Shown: piece after piece, positions 1-9,272 of the stretch | Position numbering within the stretch: position 1 is the first letter of the stretch | Layout of the letters: the number at the start of each line of letters is the position of its first letter | Assembly: GCF_000979455.1 (NCBI RefSeq) | Contig: NZ_JJOY01000048.1 | Coordinates: 1 to 64,000 of the forward strand | Direction: 5' to 3' | Length of the DNA: 64,000 nt | From: Methanosarcina sp. 2.H.T.1A.6 | GTDB lineage: Archaea; Halobacteriota; Methanosarcinia; Methanosarcinales; Methanosarcinaceae | Translations under genes and position numbers: made by a program | Notes under the pieces: model-generated | Seen by the model: the letters and a program-made list of their open reading frames with translations, nothing else | Database searches by the model: none | Told to the model about the DNA's origin: nothing

Positions 1-1
1 C

Positions 2-46
2 CAAAACTTCAACTGGTATACAGCTAAAGGTTTGGATGTCCTTTAA
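2..46 (+). CDS. C-terminal end of a protein cut by the window edge, possibly a GT4 glycosyltransferase
   Basis: Fourteen codons are open from the window edge to a TAA at 44-46. The reading NFNWYTAKGLDVL resembles the N-[FY]-[SN]-W stretch that closes many GT4 glycosyltransferases, including the one ending at 13564, which reads NYSWYSVAK. This is inference from a very short stretch. The rest of the gene lies outside the window, and chance reading cannot be excluded. Confidence 0.3.
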   Translation, partial: QNFNWYTAKGLDVL

Positions 47-260
47 GGAGGTAATCCGAAATTCTGGCTGCAGGATATGTTAATTTCCCAATGCCTGCTT
101 TTCGGAAAAACCCCCTTTTAAATTTGAGATATGCCCAACTTTTTAAGGGCAAATCTAACGTTTTTTTATAAGATGATGTGCTTTATGTAATGGCACTTTT
201 CACCTTTCTTTTTTTATTACTATGGGAGCGCAGAGGGTCACGACTACCCTGACCTTTAGA

Positions 261-396
261 GACTGTCCGACAATTCAATTTCAGGGCAAACATCTACAAA
301 AAAAGGTATTTAAAGCCTTTAAATCAAAATAGAATAACTTCGGTTATTACTGGGGGTAATTTTCTGGCAGCTTGTTTAGCCTGGGGGCAGTTCACA
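261..396 (+). repeat. MITE-like dispersed repeat, copy A
   Basis: About 110 bases align with a second copy at 34061-34195. Both start with CTGTCCGACAATTCAATTTC, share AAAGCCTTTAAATC and TTCGGTTATTACTGG, and are bordered by CCAGGCTAAA/TTTAGCCTGG-type inverted sequence, clearest at the right end here (377-388) and at the left end of the other copy. No open frame spans it. It is probably a non-autonomous element or the end of an insertion sequence. The right end runs into CAGTTCAC, like the IS200/IS605 ends elsewhere in the window. Confidence 0.55.
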
Positions 397-821
397 TGTC
401 CTATCCTGATTCTCTGTACGGTTTTCTTTAATTTTCATTCTATCTTTTTATACTTGCCAAATTCTCTTTTTGATGGTTTTGGTTGCCTGCATCCTACTTT
501 TGGTAGGTCTACATTACATTTTGGGATTGCTTAATGATGACGTTTTTCCTCTCTTATTTAAATATGAATTTGGTCTGAAGCTGGTTCACATATGCCCCAA
601 ATCTCACGATAAATATAAACAATGAACCATGTTCTGTATCAGGAATAATATGCTTTCCAGCAAAAACACTATCAATAAAAATATTATGAAAACAGTAGAT
701 TACATGCCGAAAGTAGGCTGATAATAAACTATTATAAAAATTTATTTAAACACAAAGGCTTTTATCCTTTGTAGAATTCTCTTCTTGGGGTGAGAAGGAG
801 CCCGATTTATTCAAAAGAAAA

Positions 822-1016
822 CGCCGTTTAAATAAATTGAAAGTTAACGGCGAGAATTCTTATCTATCTCCCGTTCTCGAATTCATGATTATTTCCGAAT
901 TAAAGGTGTTTCTATGAATCTAAATTATTGTGCCCTTATTATAAGAATAAAGTTAACGCTGAGAATAAATTTAAAATCTCCATACTTTCTCTTTGCAATT
1001 AAAGGTGTTTTTGATG
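822..1016 (+). pseudogene. Two decayed copies of the ATP-grasp gene leader
   Basis: The first copy (827-940) carries TTTAAATA, TTGAAAGTTAAC, then AATTAAAGGTG and an ATG at 914 whose first codons read M-N-L-N-Y-C-A-L-I-I. The intact gene that starts at 3946 on the other strand has the same order: TTTAAATA, TTGAAAGTTAAC, AATTAAAGGTG, then M-K-K-N-D-C-A-L-V-L. A second partial copy follows, with AAAGTTAACGCTGAGAAT at 949 and AATTAAAGGTG at 997. The first copy stays open for about 50 codons without resembling the rest of the ATP-grasp protein. The simplest reading is duplicated promoter plus gene start, since decayed. Confidence 0.5.
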
Positions 1017-1175
1017 ATAATAAACCAATTCGCTCCGGTTATCGAAAAACAATCAATATCCATGCTAAAACCTGAGTCGGATAATCAATGGCGGTCAAAA
1101 GGATTTATATGTCAAACATTAATTCGTGATCTGAATCGAGGCTACGAAAGAGATTTTCGCGCGACTATATCATAA
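1014..1175 (+). CDS. Small ORF behind a duplicated leader, doubtful
   Basis: A 53-codon frame begins with ATG at 1014, six bases after AAAGGTG. It encodes a charged peptide with no membrane segment or motif I recognise. It uses the ribosome site of the second decayed leader copy, so it may be translated by accident or be a remnant. The next real gene starts about 50 bases downstream. Confidence 0.2.
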   Translation: MIINQFAPVIEKQSISMLKPESDNQWRSKGFICQTLIRDLNRGYERDFRATIS

Positions 1176-1223
1176 GCTCCTTTAATTAAAAACGGAAAAA
1201 GAGATAGTTCTTTTTAAGGTGGT

Positions 1224-2696
1224 ATGATGTCATATCAAAAATTTGCAAGGGATGTTGGCTTTATTGGGATTGTTCAGATACTTACAAGCCTTAGTACCTT
1301 CTTTTTACTTCCCATTATTACAAAAACCCTTGGAGCATATGATTACGGACTCTGGGCACAGATCAATATTACAGTATCTTTAATCTCTTCTCTTGCACTG
1401 ATGGGGCTTTCGATGAGTTTCGTCAGATTTTTATCTTCCGAAACCGATACGAAAATAATAAGGGAAGCAGTATACTCAATCCTTTTTTTTGTTGCAGTAT
1501 CAGGTTGTCTGGCTTCATTCGTGTTATACGTATTTGCAGAACCACTTGCAACTTTCGGTTTTAATGACCCTGAAGCAACCTACTTTGTTCAGGCAGGTTC
1601 CCTTTTAATTCTACTGAACGTAATTGAGTCTATATCCCTTTTTTATTTCAGAGTTTTCAGGCAAATTAAAAAATTTTCTTACTTTACTCTTGTTGAAACC
1701 TTTGGAAAACTGTTACTTATACTGTTTTTCCTTAAAATGGGGTACGGGCTTCTTGGAGTAATAACCGCTACTTTAATGGTTCAGGGTCTGATTTTTTTAA
1801 TCACCCTTATTACCATAGTTTCACAGATAGGGTTTGTTATCCCGCGGTTCACTTACATCAGAGAGTACCTGCAGTTTTCTCTGCCGTTAACTCCAAACGC
1901 ACTTATCAGATGGGTTACGGAATCAAGTGACAGATATATGGTTACTTATTTTCTAGGCCTTGGCAGTGTAGGTGTCTATTCTGCAGCGTGTTCAATCGGG
2001 AACCTTATCCAGCTTTTTGTAAGCCCTCTTCAGCTTATTCTCCTTCCCGAGCTTTCAAAGCTGTTTGATGAGAATAAGATGGATGAGGTAAGAATCTACA
2101 TGTCTCATTCTCTGAGGTACTTCCTTATTATCTCCATCCCCGCAGTTTTTGGACTTTCAGCTCTTGCAAAGCCTTTGCTTGGGGTCCTTACCACTCAAGA
2201 TTTCATTTCTGGCTGGTTTGTAATCCCTATTATTGCTTTTGCAGGGCTTCTGGCAGGAATATTTCAGATTTTTGTCAATACAATATTCCTTATAAAAGAA
2301 ACGAAGTCTACTACCTATCTTAATATCATTGCTGCTGTCTCAAACGTTCTAATCAATCTTATTCTCATACCGTCAGTCGGCATTATCGGTGCTGCTATTT
2401 CAACTCTTGTTTCCTACTTTTTGATGGCTATGCTGTGCATGCGCATGTCCCTTAAACATTTTAAACTTGATTTTTATTTTATGGACATTGCAAAAAGTAT
2501 TTTGTCATCAATGGCTATGTACTTCTTTGTTTCCAGCTTCGCCATCTCAGGTATACTTGAGCTTTTCGAAGCAATGGGGGCAGGCACGTTTATTTATGTG
2601 GTTGTGATGTTGCTGGTGGGCGGCTTTACTGACCATGAAATGTCTTTAATAAAAAGATATTTATTCAGGTCAAAGGTGAGCCCAAACAGCAAATAA
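1224..2696 (+). CDS. Polysaccharide flippase, Wzx/MATE-like (MVF superfamily)
   Basis: The 490-residue protein is hydrophobic throughout, with about 12-14 predicted membrane spans and the N-terminal pattern seen in oligosaccharide flippases (span 1, then TLGAYDYGLWAQI near residue 38). Family members move lipid-linked glycans across the cytoplasmic membrane. Two ATGs stand in tandem. AGGTGG lies one base before the first and four before the second, so the start may be 1227. It converges on the ATP-grasp gene. A second flippase at 14817-16274 is only distantly similar. Its exact substrate is unknown; the surrounding sugar genes imply an exopolysaccharide or surface glycan. Confidence 0.88.
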   Translation: MMSYQKFARDVGFIGIVQILTSLSTFFLLPIITKTLGAYDYGLWAQINITVSLISSLALMGLSMSFVRFLSSETDTKIIREAVYSILFFVAVSGCLASFVLYVFAEPLATFGFNDPEATYFVQAGSLLILLNVIESISLFYFRVFRQIKKFSYFTLVETFGKLLLILFFLKMGYGLLGVITATLMVQGLIFLITLITIVSQIGFVIPRFTYIREYLQFSLPLTPNALIRWVTESSDRYMVTYFLGLGSVGVYSAACSIGNLIQLFVSPLQLILLPELSKLFDENKMDEVRIYMSHSLRYFLIISIPAVFGLSALAKPLLGVLTTQDFISGWFVIPIIAFAGLLAGIFQIFVNTIFLIKETKSTTYLNIIAAVSNVLINLILIPSVGIIGAAISTLVSYFLMAMLCMRMSLKHFKLDFYFMDIAKSILSSMAMYFFVSSFAISGILELFEAMGAGTFIYVVVMLLVGGFTDHEMSLIKRYLFRSKVSPNSK

Positions 2697-2764
2697 TCTG
2701 TCCTGTATTCTCGGTATCGAGTAAATATGGATTAGCTGGTTAGTCTCAGCTTTTGAATAACTCA

Positions 2765-3946
2765 TCAGCCTGTTATTCCCAGTACTCGCAGGAACTTTTT
2801 GATAGCTCCGCTCACTATATCCGTGCTGTCCTTTAAAAATGGCTTTATATCTTTTCTATCAAATACAGCAAAATGGGTTTCATCTGACTCTATAATATTC
2901 TTTAAAAAAGTCCTGAGGTATTTCTTCTGCATTATCAGATTTTTTATTTCATGTTTCATATAGAGAAAATGGATATTCTTGTTTTTCACCTGCACCTGGG
3001 GGCTTACTTTTTTTCCCAGTGCATCCATGTACTGGGAGTACTGCAGGTTAACCCCGGATAGGTTACCTACCCTATGCCACATCATTGAACGAAGGTTTAT
3101 CTCCATAAGCTTGTATTTTTTGTCCCTGCAATCGTATTTAAACTCAGGTTGTGCGATTCCTTTTATATCCATACTATTCAGGAGGGTTCTTCCCTGTACG
3201 AGCACTTCTTCAGGTGCCTCATTTGAAGCGGCTGAAAATACTCCGAAATTATCAGGGTATTGAGATAATTTTTTTCCGGTCCATTCGTTAAGGGTCCTTC
3301 CTTTCTGGTCTCTGTACCCTACATAAGCATATATACAGTTCCCATTTCCCGGAATTATTTCTGAAGCCAGGAACTTGATTCCAGTATCCAGATAATTTTC
3401 GATTTCCTTCTGTACTTTCTTCATATCTTCAGTATTATCTATCTTCAGGTTTCTGAAGACCTTTCTTCTCAGGTCTTCCCTTTTGTTTGGCTTCAGGAGA
3501 ACAGGAAACTGGATAGTTTTGATATTTTCCAGATCATCTTTTTTCTGAAGAAGTATTGTTTTAGGATATGGAACACCAAGCTTTTCACAGTAAGAGTACT
3601 GGATATATTTGTCCAGGCAGGTTAGCAGGTTTTCAGGATTAAAGGGCAAAAAACAGAAGGAATGGATTTCAGGATAAATGGTATGCAAATTTTCAAGCTG
3701 CAGGTCATTAGTGGGAAATACAATTATTTTTTCATACTCCTGATGGAGCTTTTCAATCTCTCTGCGCAGGCTATCCGGGGTATTATCAATAAGCACAAAC
3801 TTCTTTATTTTATTACTGTATGAGGCAAGTTCTCTGAAACACCCGAAAAGAACTATTTCTTCTATCTTTTTCTCGTACAACTCCTTAATTATCGAATATC
3901 CGTTGACGTATCCCCCCAGAACAAGCGCACAGTCATTTTTCTTCAT
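2765..3946 (-). CDS. ATP-grasp family ligase, carbamoyl-phosphate-synthase-like
   Basis: The protein has 393 residues. An N-terminal Rossmann-like part begins CALVLGGYVNGYS. It is followed by the ATP-grasp core, with FPVLLKP as nucleotide-binding lysine strand and EINLRSMMWH as metal-binding Glu/Asn strand. Such proteins join a carboxylate to an amine or thiol through an acyl-phosphate; several family members sit in surface-polysaccharide clusters. I chose the ATG at 3946 because AAAGGTG precedes it by a good distance; an upstream in-frame start would add 23 unlikely residues. The leader is duplicated at 822-1016. The substrate cannot be read from the sequence. Confidence 0.8.
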   Translation of the reverse strand: MKKNDCALVLGGYVNGYSIIKELYEKKIEEIVLFGCFRELASYSNKIKKFVLIDNTPDSLRREIEKLHQEYEKIIVFPTNDLQLENLHTIYPEIHSFCFLPFNPENLLTCLDKYIQYSYCEKLGVPYPKTILLQKKDDLENIKTIQFPVLLKPNKREDLRRKVFRNLKIDNTEDMKKVQKEIENYLDTGIKFLASEIIPGNGNCIYAYVGYRDQKGRTLNEWTGKKLSQYPDNFGVFSAASNEAPEEVLVQGRTLLNSMDIKGIAQPEFKYDCRDKKYKLMEINLRSMMWHRVGNLSGVNLQYSQYMDALGKKVSPQVQVKNKNIHFLYMKHEIKNLIMQKKYLRTFLKNIIESDETHFAVFDRKDIKPFLKDSTDIVSGAIKKFLRVLGITG

Positions 3947-4227
3947 ATCACATACACCTTTAATTCTGAGTTGGGAACTTTGAAGTCCTCCCCGCTTTTC
4001 AGTGTTAACTTTCAACTTATTTAAATACTGTAGTTAACAATGTTAACCTTGCGTTTATCTGGCTCTTTTTCTTCAAATTGAACCAGTTCTATCCTGTTTT
4101 CTCGGAATCTATAACTTTGTACCCTCAATTGCGGTTACAGACTCGGAATAAGGTATTAAGGCGACGAGAATCGGAAAAGTTAGCTATCCTTTGAAATTTG
4201 AGGTTTAATTGTATGTACTGAGGTTTC

Positions 4228-4345
4228 ATGTGGACCGCCCGCTAAATCTAAAGATTTAACAGGCTTCCTGTTTCACAGATTACCTTCGGAATCTCCACAT
4301 GCTTGAAATAGGGTAGTTTCTGCCTTATTGTGTCTTATACCCCCG
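4228..4345 (-). mobile_element. IS200/IS605 relic: TnpB 3' end and right-end hairpin
   Basis: On the minus strand a short frame reads ETTLFQACGDSEGNL and stops at 4275-4273. QACGDS is the C-terminal signature of TnpB proteins. The stop is followed by the near-palindrome CTGTTAAATCTTTAGATTTAG and by GCGGGCGGTCCAC. The same arrangement occurs at 33741-33893. No TnpA or TnpB body is present. Confidence 0.6.
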
Positions 4346-4386
4346 GGTTAAAGACCAATGAGTTTTACGCTTCTTCCTATAAATTC

Positions 4387-5337
4387 TCAGTTTCCTGAAA
4401 GCAGTTCCCTGGCCGTTTCTCGTACACTGCGCTCCGATGTATAGGCCGGTCTCCATCCCATAGCTTTTAATTTCTCAATCCCGAGTCTCATCCTTGGTAC
4501 ATCGCCTTTCCAGCCTCTGCTCCCTCCGGTATATGTGAAATCTACGTCAGAAAGCCCCATCTCTTCCACAATGACTTTTCCTATCCCTGTAGCACTGATA
4601 GTGTCTTCGGATCCGATATTGAAGATATTTACTTCTTCTTTGCTTTTCTCTATTGCAAAAAGGATCGCATGAACACATTCCGATACATGGAGGTAGGATT
4701 TTTCCTGCTTTCCGTCCCCGAGAATCTCGAGTCCGCAGGGATTTTCCTTCAGTTTCCTTATGAAATCTACAGTAATTCCATGAGTGCTGCGGGGTCCGAC
4801 GATGTTTGCGAACCTGAAGATCCAGGCCTGCATATCAAAGGTATGGGAATATGAAGTAATGAGGGCTTCACAGGCGAGTTTGGAGGCACCATAAAGGGAT
4901 ATGGGGATAAGGGGGCCGTAACTTTCGGGTGTGGGCATAACACTTGCTTCCCCGTAGACTGTGGATGTTGAAGTAAATACAATCTTTTTAACACCGTTTT
5001 TCCTCATTGCTTCCAGCAGGTTATAGGTGGCCAGGATGTTCTGGTCGAAATGGACTTTCGTATCTGAAGCCCCCAGCTTGACATCCGGGTTTGCAGCCAC
5101 ATGGAAGACGAAGTCGATACCTTTACAGGCGCTTTCGATTGCTTCCTGGTCGAGCAGGTCTCCTTTCATCAGGGTGAACTCAGGATTTTCAAGGTGGTGC
5201 TCTATAAATTCCATCTGCCCGGAACTCAGGTTGTCAAAAACAAGGACTCTGTTTCCTTTTTCCATCAGACGGTCTACAAGGTTGCTTCCTATGAAGCCAG
5301 CTCCGCCTGTTACCAGTATTTTCTTTTTTAGGGACAT
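4387..5337 (-). CDS. NAD-dependent epimerase/dehydratase, UDP-glucose 4-epimerase-like
   Basis: This 316-residue short-chain dehydrogenase (extended SDR) starts with the NAD-binding motif GGAGFIGSN at residues 11-19. It has the catalytic YGASK (Y-x3-K) in mid-protein, preceded by the Ser/Thr-rich strand FTSTSTVYGE. GalE-type enzymes interconvert UDP-Glc and UDP-Gal, or the N-acetyl forms. A supply of UDP-GalNAc would fit methanochondroitin, a GalNAc/glucuronate polymer; that link is inference. It is divergent from galU. Related SDRs (TDP-glucose dehydratase, UDP-glucuronate epimerase) remain possible. Confidence 0.85.
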   Translation of the reverse strand: MSLKKKILVTGGAGFIGSNLVDRLMEKGNRVLVFDNLSSGQMEFIEHHLENPEFTLMKGDLLDQEAIESACKGIDFVFHVAANPDVKLGASDTKVHFDQNILATYNLLEAMRKNGVKKIVFTSTSTVYGEASVMPTPESYGPLIPISLYGASKLACEALITSYSHTFDMQAWIFRFANIVGPRSTHGITVDFIRKLKENPCGLEILGDGKQEKSYLHVSECVHAILFAIEKSKEEVNIFNIGSEDTISATGIGKVIVEEMGLSDVDFTYTGGSRGWKGDVPRMRLGIEKLKAMGWRPAYTSERSVRETARELLSGN

Positions 5338-5844
5338 AAGAAATCTTCCACTAATCTCCCTTTAACTTATAAATATCTTTATTTATGTTTGTCCAGAGCA
5401 AACATTTTTCCTTTCTCTACTTCCCCTTCCATGATACAAAAGGCAAGTGTAAGCTCACTCAAGCGCTCTTCTAAAAAATAAATAAAAATGGGAGTACTGC
5501 CTGACAGCACTCCACTATCCTTCTTAACCCACTCTCAAATTCTTCTTCATTGGTCATCGATTAAGAAATTTTCTTGTCTGAAGGCTATCGATTTTGTACC
5601 CGAAGTCTGCATCACATTTTGCCCTATTTACCTGAAATCGATGCTCTGCTCCACCCCCAACTCGGCTAAATTTTTAAATAACTGTTGTATAAATGGATGC
5701 AATTATCATGATTCCGAACTTAACCGAAGACTCATGAACCTCTCCCAGGAGAGGGAAAAATTAATGATAATTGTAGTGCAAGGTAAACAACACATATCTG
5801 AAATTGCTCAAATGAAATTTTTCCCTTCTTCTGGAGTGTCCATC
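5338..5844. other. Intergenic region upstream of galU and the epimerase
   Basis: About 500 bases separate two divergent starts. The frame leading into galU stays open through part of this stretch, but its translation resembles no protein. An AT-rich TTTTTAAATAAC near 5672 could be a TATA box for galU with a long leader. I see no RNA gene or repeat. Confidence 0.4.
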
Positions 5845-6738
5845 TTGAAAGTAAAAAAAGCAGTTATCCCGGCAGCAGGTCTCGGAACCCGTTTCCTGCC
5901 TGCCACCAAGTCCATGCCAAAGGAAATGCTCCCAATCATCGATACGCCCGTCATCCAGTATGTCGTGGAGGAGGCCATAGCCTCGGGGATCGAGGATATA
6001 ATTATCATCACGGGAAGAGGCAAGAGGGCCATTGAAGACTACTTCGACGATTCCCCTGAACTGGAGATGCACCTTGCGAAAAAACACCAGACCGACATGC
6101 TGAAGCTGGTGAGGAACATCTCCTCCCTTGTGGATATCCACTACATCCGCCAGAAAGAGCCAAATGGTCTGGGAGATGCGGTTCTAAGGGCAGAAAACCA
6201 TATCGGAGATGAGCCTTTTGCAGTGCTTCTCGGAGACGATATCATAGTCAACGACAAACCCTGCACTGCCCAGCTTATCGAGAACTTTGAAAAATACGGA
6301 CGGTCAACCATCGCAGTCGAAGAGGTGCCTTACGAAAAACTGAGCAGCTACGGGATTATAAAGGGCAAGCCTATTGATGATTCCCTGTACGTGCTTGAGG
6401 ATATTGTGGAAAAACCCTCTCCTGAAGCTGCTCCTTCCAATGTAGGGGCAATCGGACGCTATGTCTTTACTCCTGAAATTTTTGACTGTATAAAGGAAGC
6501 TGGAACCGGTGTAGGAAGTGAGATCCAGCTCACGGACGGCATCAGGCTCCTGAACAGGTCTCAGATGATCTACGCCTGCAGGTTCAAAGGAAAAAGGTTT
6601 GACACCGGAGACCGGCTTGGGTATGTAAAGTCCATAGTGGATTTTGCCCTTAAGAATGAAAGCCTTAGAGATGATGTACTTGAGTACCTGCGCGAAATCC
6701 TGGCAGTTGAAAAGGTTCCGACAGAAAAGAAAAAGTAA
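5845..6738 (+). CDS. galU: UTP--glucose-1-phosphate uridylyltransferase
   Basis: GalU makes UDP-glucose from UTP and glucose-1-phosphate, the precursor for the epimerase and dehydrogenase on either side. The protein shows the nucleotidyltransferase signature AAGLGTRFLPATK near the N-terminus, KEMLPI, then GDD and EKP motifs. The TTG at 5845 gives 297 residues, the usual length, and has GGAG nine bases before it. Starting at 5488 would add about 119 residues of non-conserved sequence. The gene converges on the UDP-glucose dehydrogenase gene. Confidence 0.93.
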   Translation: MKVKKAVIPAAGLGTRFLPATKSMPKEMLPIIDTPVIQYVVEEAIASGIEDIIIITGRGKRAIEDYFDDSPELEMHLAKKHQTDMLKLVRNISSLVDIHYIRQKEPNGLGDAVLRAENHIGDEPFAVLLGDDIIVNDKPCTAQLIENFEKYGRSTIAVEEVPYEKLSSYGIIKGKPIDDSLYVLEDIVEKPSPEAAPSNVGAIGRYVFTPEIFDCIKEAGTGVGSEIQLTDGIRLLNRSQMIYACRFKGKRFDTGDRLGYVKSIVDFALKNESLRDDVLEYLREILAVEKVPTEKKK

Positions 6739-6793
6739 AGATAATAACAATCCAGATAATAATAGAAGCATCAAGTAAGATCTATTTAAAAAA

Positions 6794-6813
6794 AGATAGT
6801 CAAAAGACTATCT
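6794..6813. terminator. Bidirectional hairpin between galU and ugd
   Basis: AGATAGTC and GACTATCT form an eight-base stem around a four-A loop in the 117-base gap between two convergent genes. It is a plausible shared transcription end. Confidence 0.5.
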
Positions 6814-6855
6814 AATAAATAGGTAATAAATGGGGGCGATAATTTCTGCTGATTT

Positions 6856-8139
6856 TCACCAGCAGAGTCCCTCATAATCCACATTTTTCGCTTTAATTAC
6901 CCGCCTTCCGTCAATAACTATCTTTCCTTTCATGCCCTGGAATTCGGAATCGAGATTCTTGAATTCCTCCCATTCAGTCATCACAAGACAGGCATCTGCA
7001 TCTTTAAGGGCATCTGAGGCCTTATCAAGGTATTCGATTGTGGGAAAGACGCGCTTCATGTTGTCTGTTGCCATCGGGTCATAAGCCGAAACTCTGGCTC
7101 CAAGCCTGAGGAGTTCAGCAATCACAGGAATTGCTCTGGATTCTCTTATGTCATCTGTTTCATTTTTGAAGGCAAGTCCAAGGACTGCGATCTTTTTGCC
7201 TGCTGGGTCCCCGATTTTCATCTGGAGAATTTCAGTCATAAGAATGGGCTGCCTTTCATTTACAGCTATCACGGACTCAAGGAGCACAGGAGCGTATCCT
7301 ATTGCTTTTGCTTTTCCTATAAGCGCTTTTACGTCCTTCGGGAAACATGATCCCCCAAAGCCTGCTCCGGAATTTAAAAACTTTGAAGAAATCCTAAAGT
7401 CCTTCCCTACAGCTTCCATGACCTCATAGGTATCAATCCCCAGCTTTTTGCAAATATTTCCTATTTCGTTGGCAAAGGAGATCTTGGTTGCAAGCAGGGA
7501 GTTATTCGCATATTTGATCATTTCCGCGGTTGCCGGACTTGTACGCGTGATCTCACATTCAAAGGTCCTGTAGAGTTCGGAAACCAGATCTCCTGAGCGT
7601 CTGTCGATCGCCCCAACAACTATTTTGTCAGGGTGCATGAAATCCTGGACGGCTTTTCCTTCCCTGAGGAATTCTGGATTCATTGCGACACCGAAATCTT
7701 TTCCGGCTGTCTTTCCTGATGCTTCTTCAAGGACCGGGAGGACAAATTTTTCTGTCGTTTCGGGTACTACTGTGCTTTTTACTACAACTACATGGTAGCC
7801 TTCTTTCTTTGCCAGGGCTGCACCGATACTTTCTGCTGCTGCCCGGACAATTGAAAGGTCTATACTCCCATCTTCGGCTGAAGGTGTTCCTACACAGATA
7901 AAGGAAATATCCGTTTCATTGACCGCAAATTCATAATCAGTAGTTGCTATGAGTTTTTTTCCTGCATATTTTTGCAAAAGCTCTCCGAGCCCCTCTTCAT
8001 AGATGGGGGGAATGCCTGCGTTTATCTGCTCCGTTTTTTTCCTGTCAATATCTACACAGATGATTTCGTGTCCGACCTCTGCAAAACAGGCTGCAGTGAC
8101 TGAACCCACATACCCTGAACCTATAACCGAAACTTTCAT
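6856..8139 (-). CDS. ugd: UDP-glucose 6-dehydrogenase (UDP-glucose/GDP-mannose dehydrogenase family)
   Basis: The enzyme oxidises UDP-glucose to UDP-glucuronate with NAD+. The 427-residue protein has the Rossmann motif GSGYVG at 7-12, the central-domain MNPEFLREG near 153-161, and the catalytic cysteine in GFGGSCFPKD (C265), followed by a C-terminal UDP-binding domain. The ATG at 8139 is preceded by GAGGT; the longer frame from 8184 adds 15 non-conserved residues. With galU and the epimerase it completes the nucleotide sugars expected for a glucuronate-containing polymer. A UDP-ManNAc dehydrogenase (WecC type) is the main alternative. Confidence 0.9.
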   Translation of the reverse strand: MKVSVIGSGYVGSVTAACFAEVGHEIICVDIDRKKTEQINAGIPPIYEEGLGELLQKYAGKKLIATTDYEFAVNETDISFICVGTPSAEDGSIDLSIVRAAAESIGAALAKKEGYHVVVVKSTVVPETTEKFVLPVLEEASGKTAGKDFGVAMNPEFLREGKAVQDFMHPDKIVVGAIDRRSGDLVSELYRTFECEITRTSPATAEMIKYANNSLLATKISFANEIGNICKKLGIDTYEVMEAVGKDFRISSKFLNSGAGFGGSCFPKDVKALIGKAKAIGYAPVLLESVIAVNERQPILMTEILQMKIGDPAGKKIAVLGLAFKNETDDIRESRAIPVIAELLRLGARVSAYDPMATDNMKRVFPTIEYLDKASDALKDADACLVMTEWEEFKNLDSEFQGMKGKIVIDGRRVIKAKNVDYEGLCW

Positions 8140-8288
8140 AATCTGAACCTCTTTCTCGGGAATTGAAGAGGTAATCGATCCCAATTCTTATTTATTTTTT
8201 GATAGGCTGTATCTCTTTGCAATTCCTGGTTTTTGAAGGTTCTCGTTTTCAGGCTTTCATATACTTATCTTTTTCGTACCGGTTTGAA

Positions 8289-8301
8289 TATTTATATAGT
8301 T
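8289..8301 (+). promoter_or_regulatory. TATA-box candidate for the 8381 gene
   Basis: TATTTATATAGTT lies about 80-90 bases before the GTG at 8381, in the AT-rich gap between this gene and divergent ugd. Confidence 0.4.
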
Positions 8302-8380
8302 TGACAGTTTATAGGTTTCTATAGTTAGAATTTAGTACATGTTCTTACAATACCGTTAATGATAAGTTGGGGGATTTATA

Positions 8381-8671
8381 GTGCTTTCAATGCTGATCCT
8401 GGGTACCGAAAATCTTGCTCTGGGAAATCATTTTCCCGGTTCAGGCATCTGTTTTGTTTACACGGACTTTGGAGTTCCTGAATTTTACAGGATAACGGTT
8501 CTGGGACTAATCGTTCTTGTGGGGATGAAGGAAATGCTTCTGGTTTCCCTGAAAGAAGACTCTTTTTCAATAGATTCTATTGATATGGGGATATACCCTC
8601 TGTTGATATGTTTTGTTACCAATTTCCTCTTTGCATGCTTGGAAATGATTTTTACAGGGTTAACCCCCTAA
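8381..8671 (+). CDS. Small hypothetical membrane protein
   Basis: The 96-residue protein starts at GTG behind a GGGGGAT ribosome site. Residues 37-57 and about 70-92 are hydrophobic enough to span the membrane, joined by an acidic loop containing KEDSFSIDSIDMG. I recognise no family. It stands alone, with a TATA candidate upstream and about 600 non-coding bases downstream. Confidence 0.5.
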   Translation: MLSMLILGTENLALGNHFPGSGICFVYTDFGVPEFYRITVLGLIVLVGMKEMLLVSLKEDSFSIDSIDMGIYPLLICFVTNFLFACLEMIFTGLTP

Positions 8672-8750
8672 ACACTTTAATTTTTTTACGTTTTAGGGAT
8701 TTTCTTCGTTCTTCCGGAGGTGGTCGTCCCGCTGAAATATTACCGAGTAA

Positions 8751-8780
8751 TAATAGGTTATAATAGGTTATAATAGGTTA
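8751..8780. repeat. Three tandem copies of a 10-base unit
   Basis: TAATAGGTTA is repeated three times without a mismatch, followed by a run of eight T. It lies in the 600-base gap before the DUF354 gene. Confidence 0.8.
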
Positions 8781-9272
8781 TTTTTTTTCGTTTGTGAAGC
8801 TAAAAAAATTGGAATTATCCGTGGGTTTTAATTTATACTTATCTTAGTTCAGTATCTTAGTTTCCATAACTATTTATTCCTGAACTATTTATCTTCTAAG
8901 CATAATAGTATTTGTTAGTGATCCTATCAGTATCAAATATTTAAGTTCAAGGAGGCGCTGTAATTGGGTGGGCTATAGCCGGGGGGCCGGGTTGCCATCA
9001 TCCTGTTGTCAGCTCAGGGGAAATCTAAGGGACTTTAAATCAAATCAAGGTTCGGAAAAAAGGAACTTAAGAAGAACCAGGGTTCAACTGACTGCTTCTC
9101 TAATAGATGAAGTAGAATGACTTCCTGATTTATCTAAAGCATCTTGCCTTATCTGTTTCCGGATTTGGCATTTAAATTCGTTTCTTACTTTCCTTTATAC
9201 CGTTGCCTTCTCGTAAGAAAAACTGTCCTTTTCCTCAATTAATGGAATTATGATTGGGGGATCAGTTCGGGA
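8781..9272. other. Intergenic region with a GC-rich island
   Basis: No gene is visible. A GC-rich patch at about 8950-9030, including GGGCTATAGCCGGGGGGCCGG, stands out from AT-rich surroundings and could fold. It is not a tRNA and matches no RNA family that I know. Confidence 0.3.

Noticed and set aside
5488-5844. N-terminal extension of galU by 119 codons
   Set aside because: The added residues show no similarity to GalU, and a TTG with GGAG at the usual family start explains the gene.
8381-8570. A minus-strand gene overlapping the small membrane protein
   Set aside because: The plus-strand reading has a ribosome site and membrane spans; the minus-strand reading (8376-8570) has neither.
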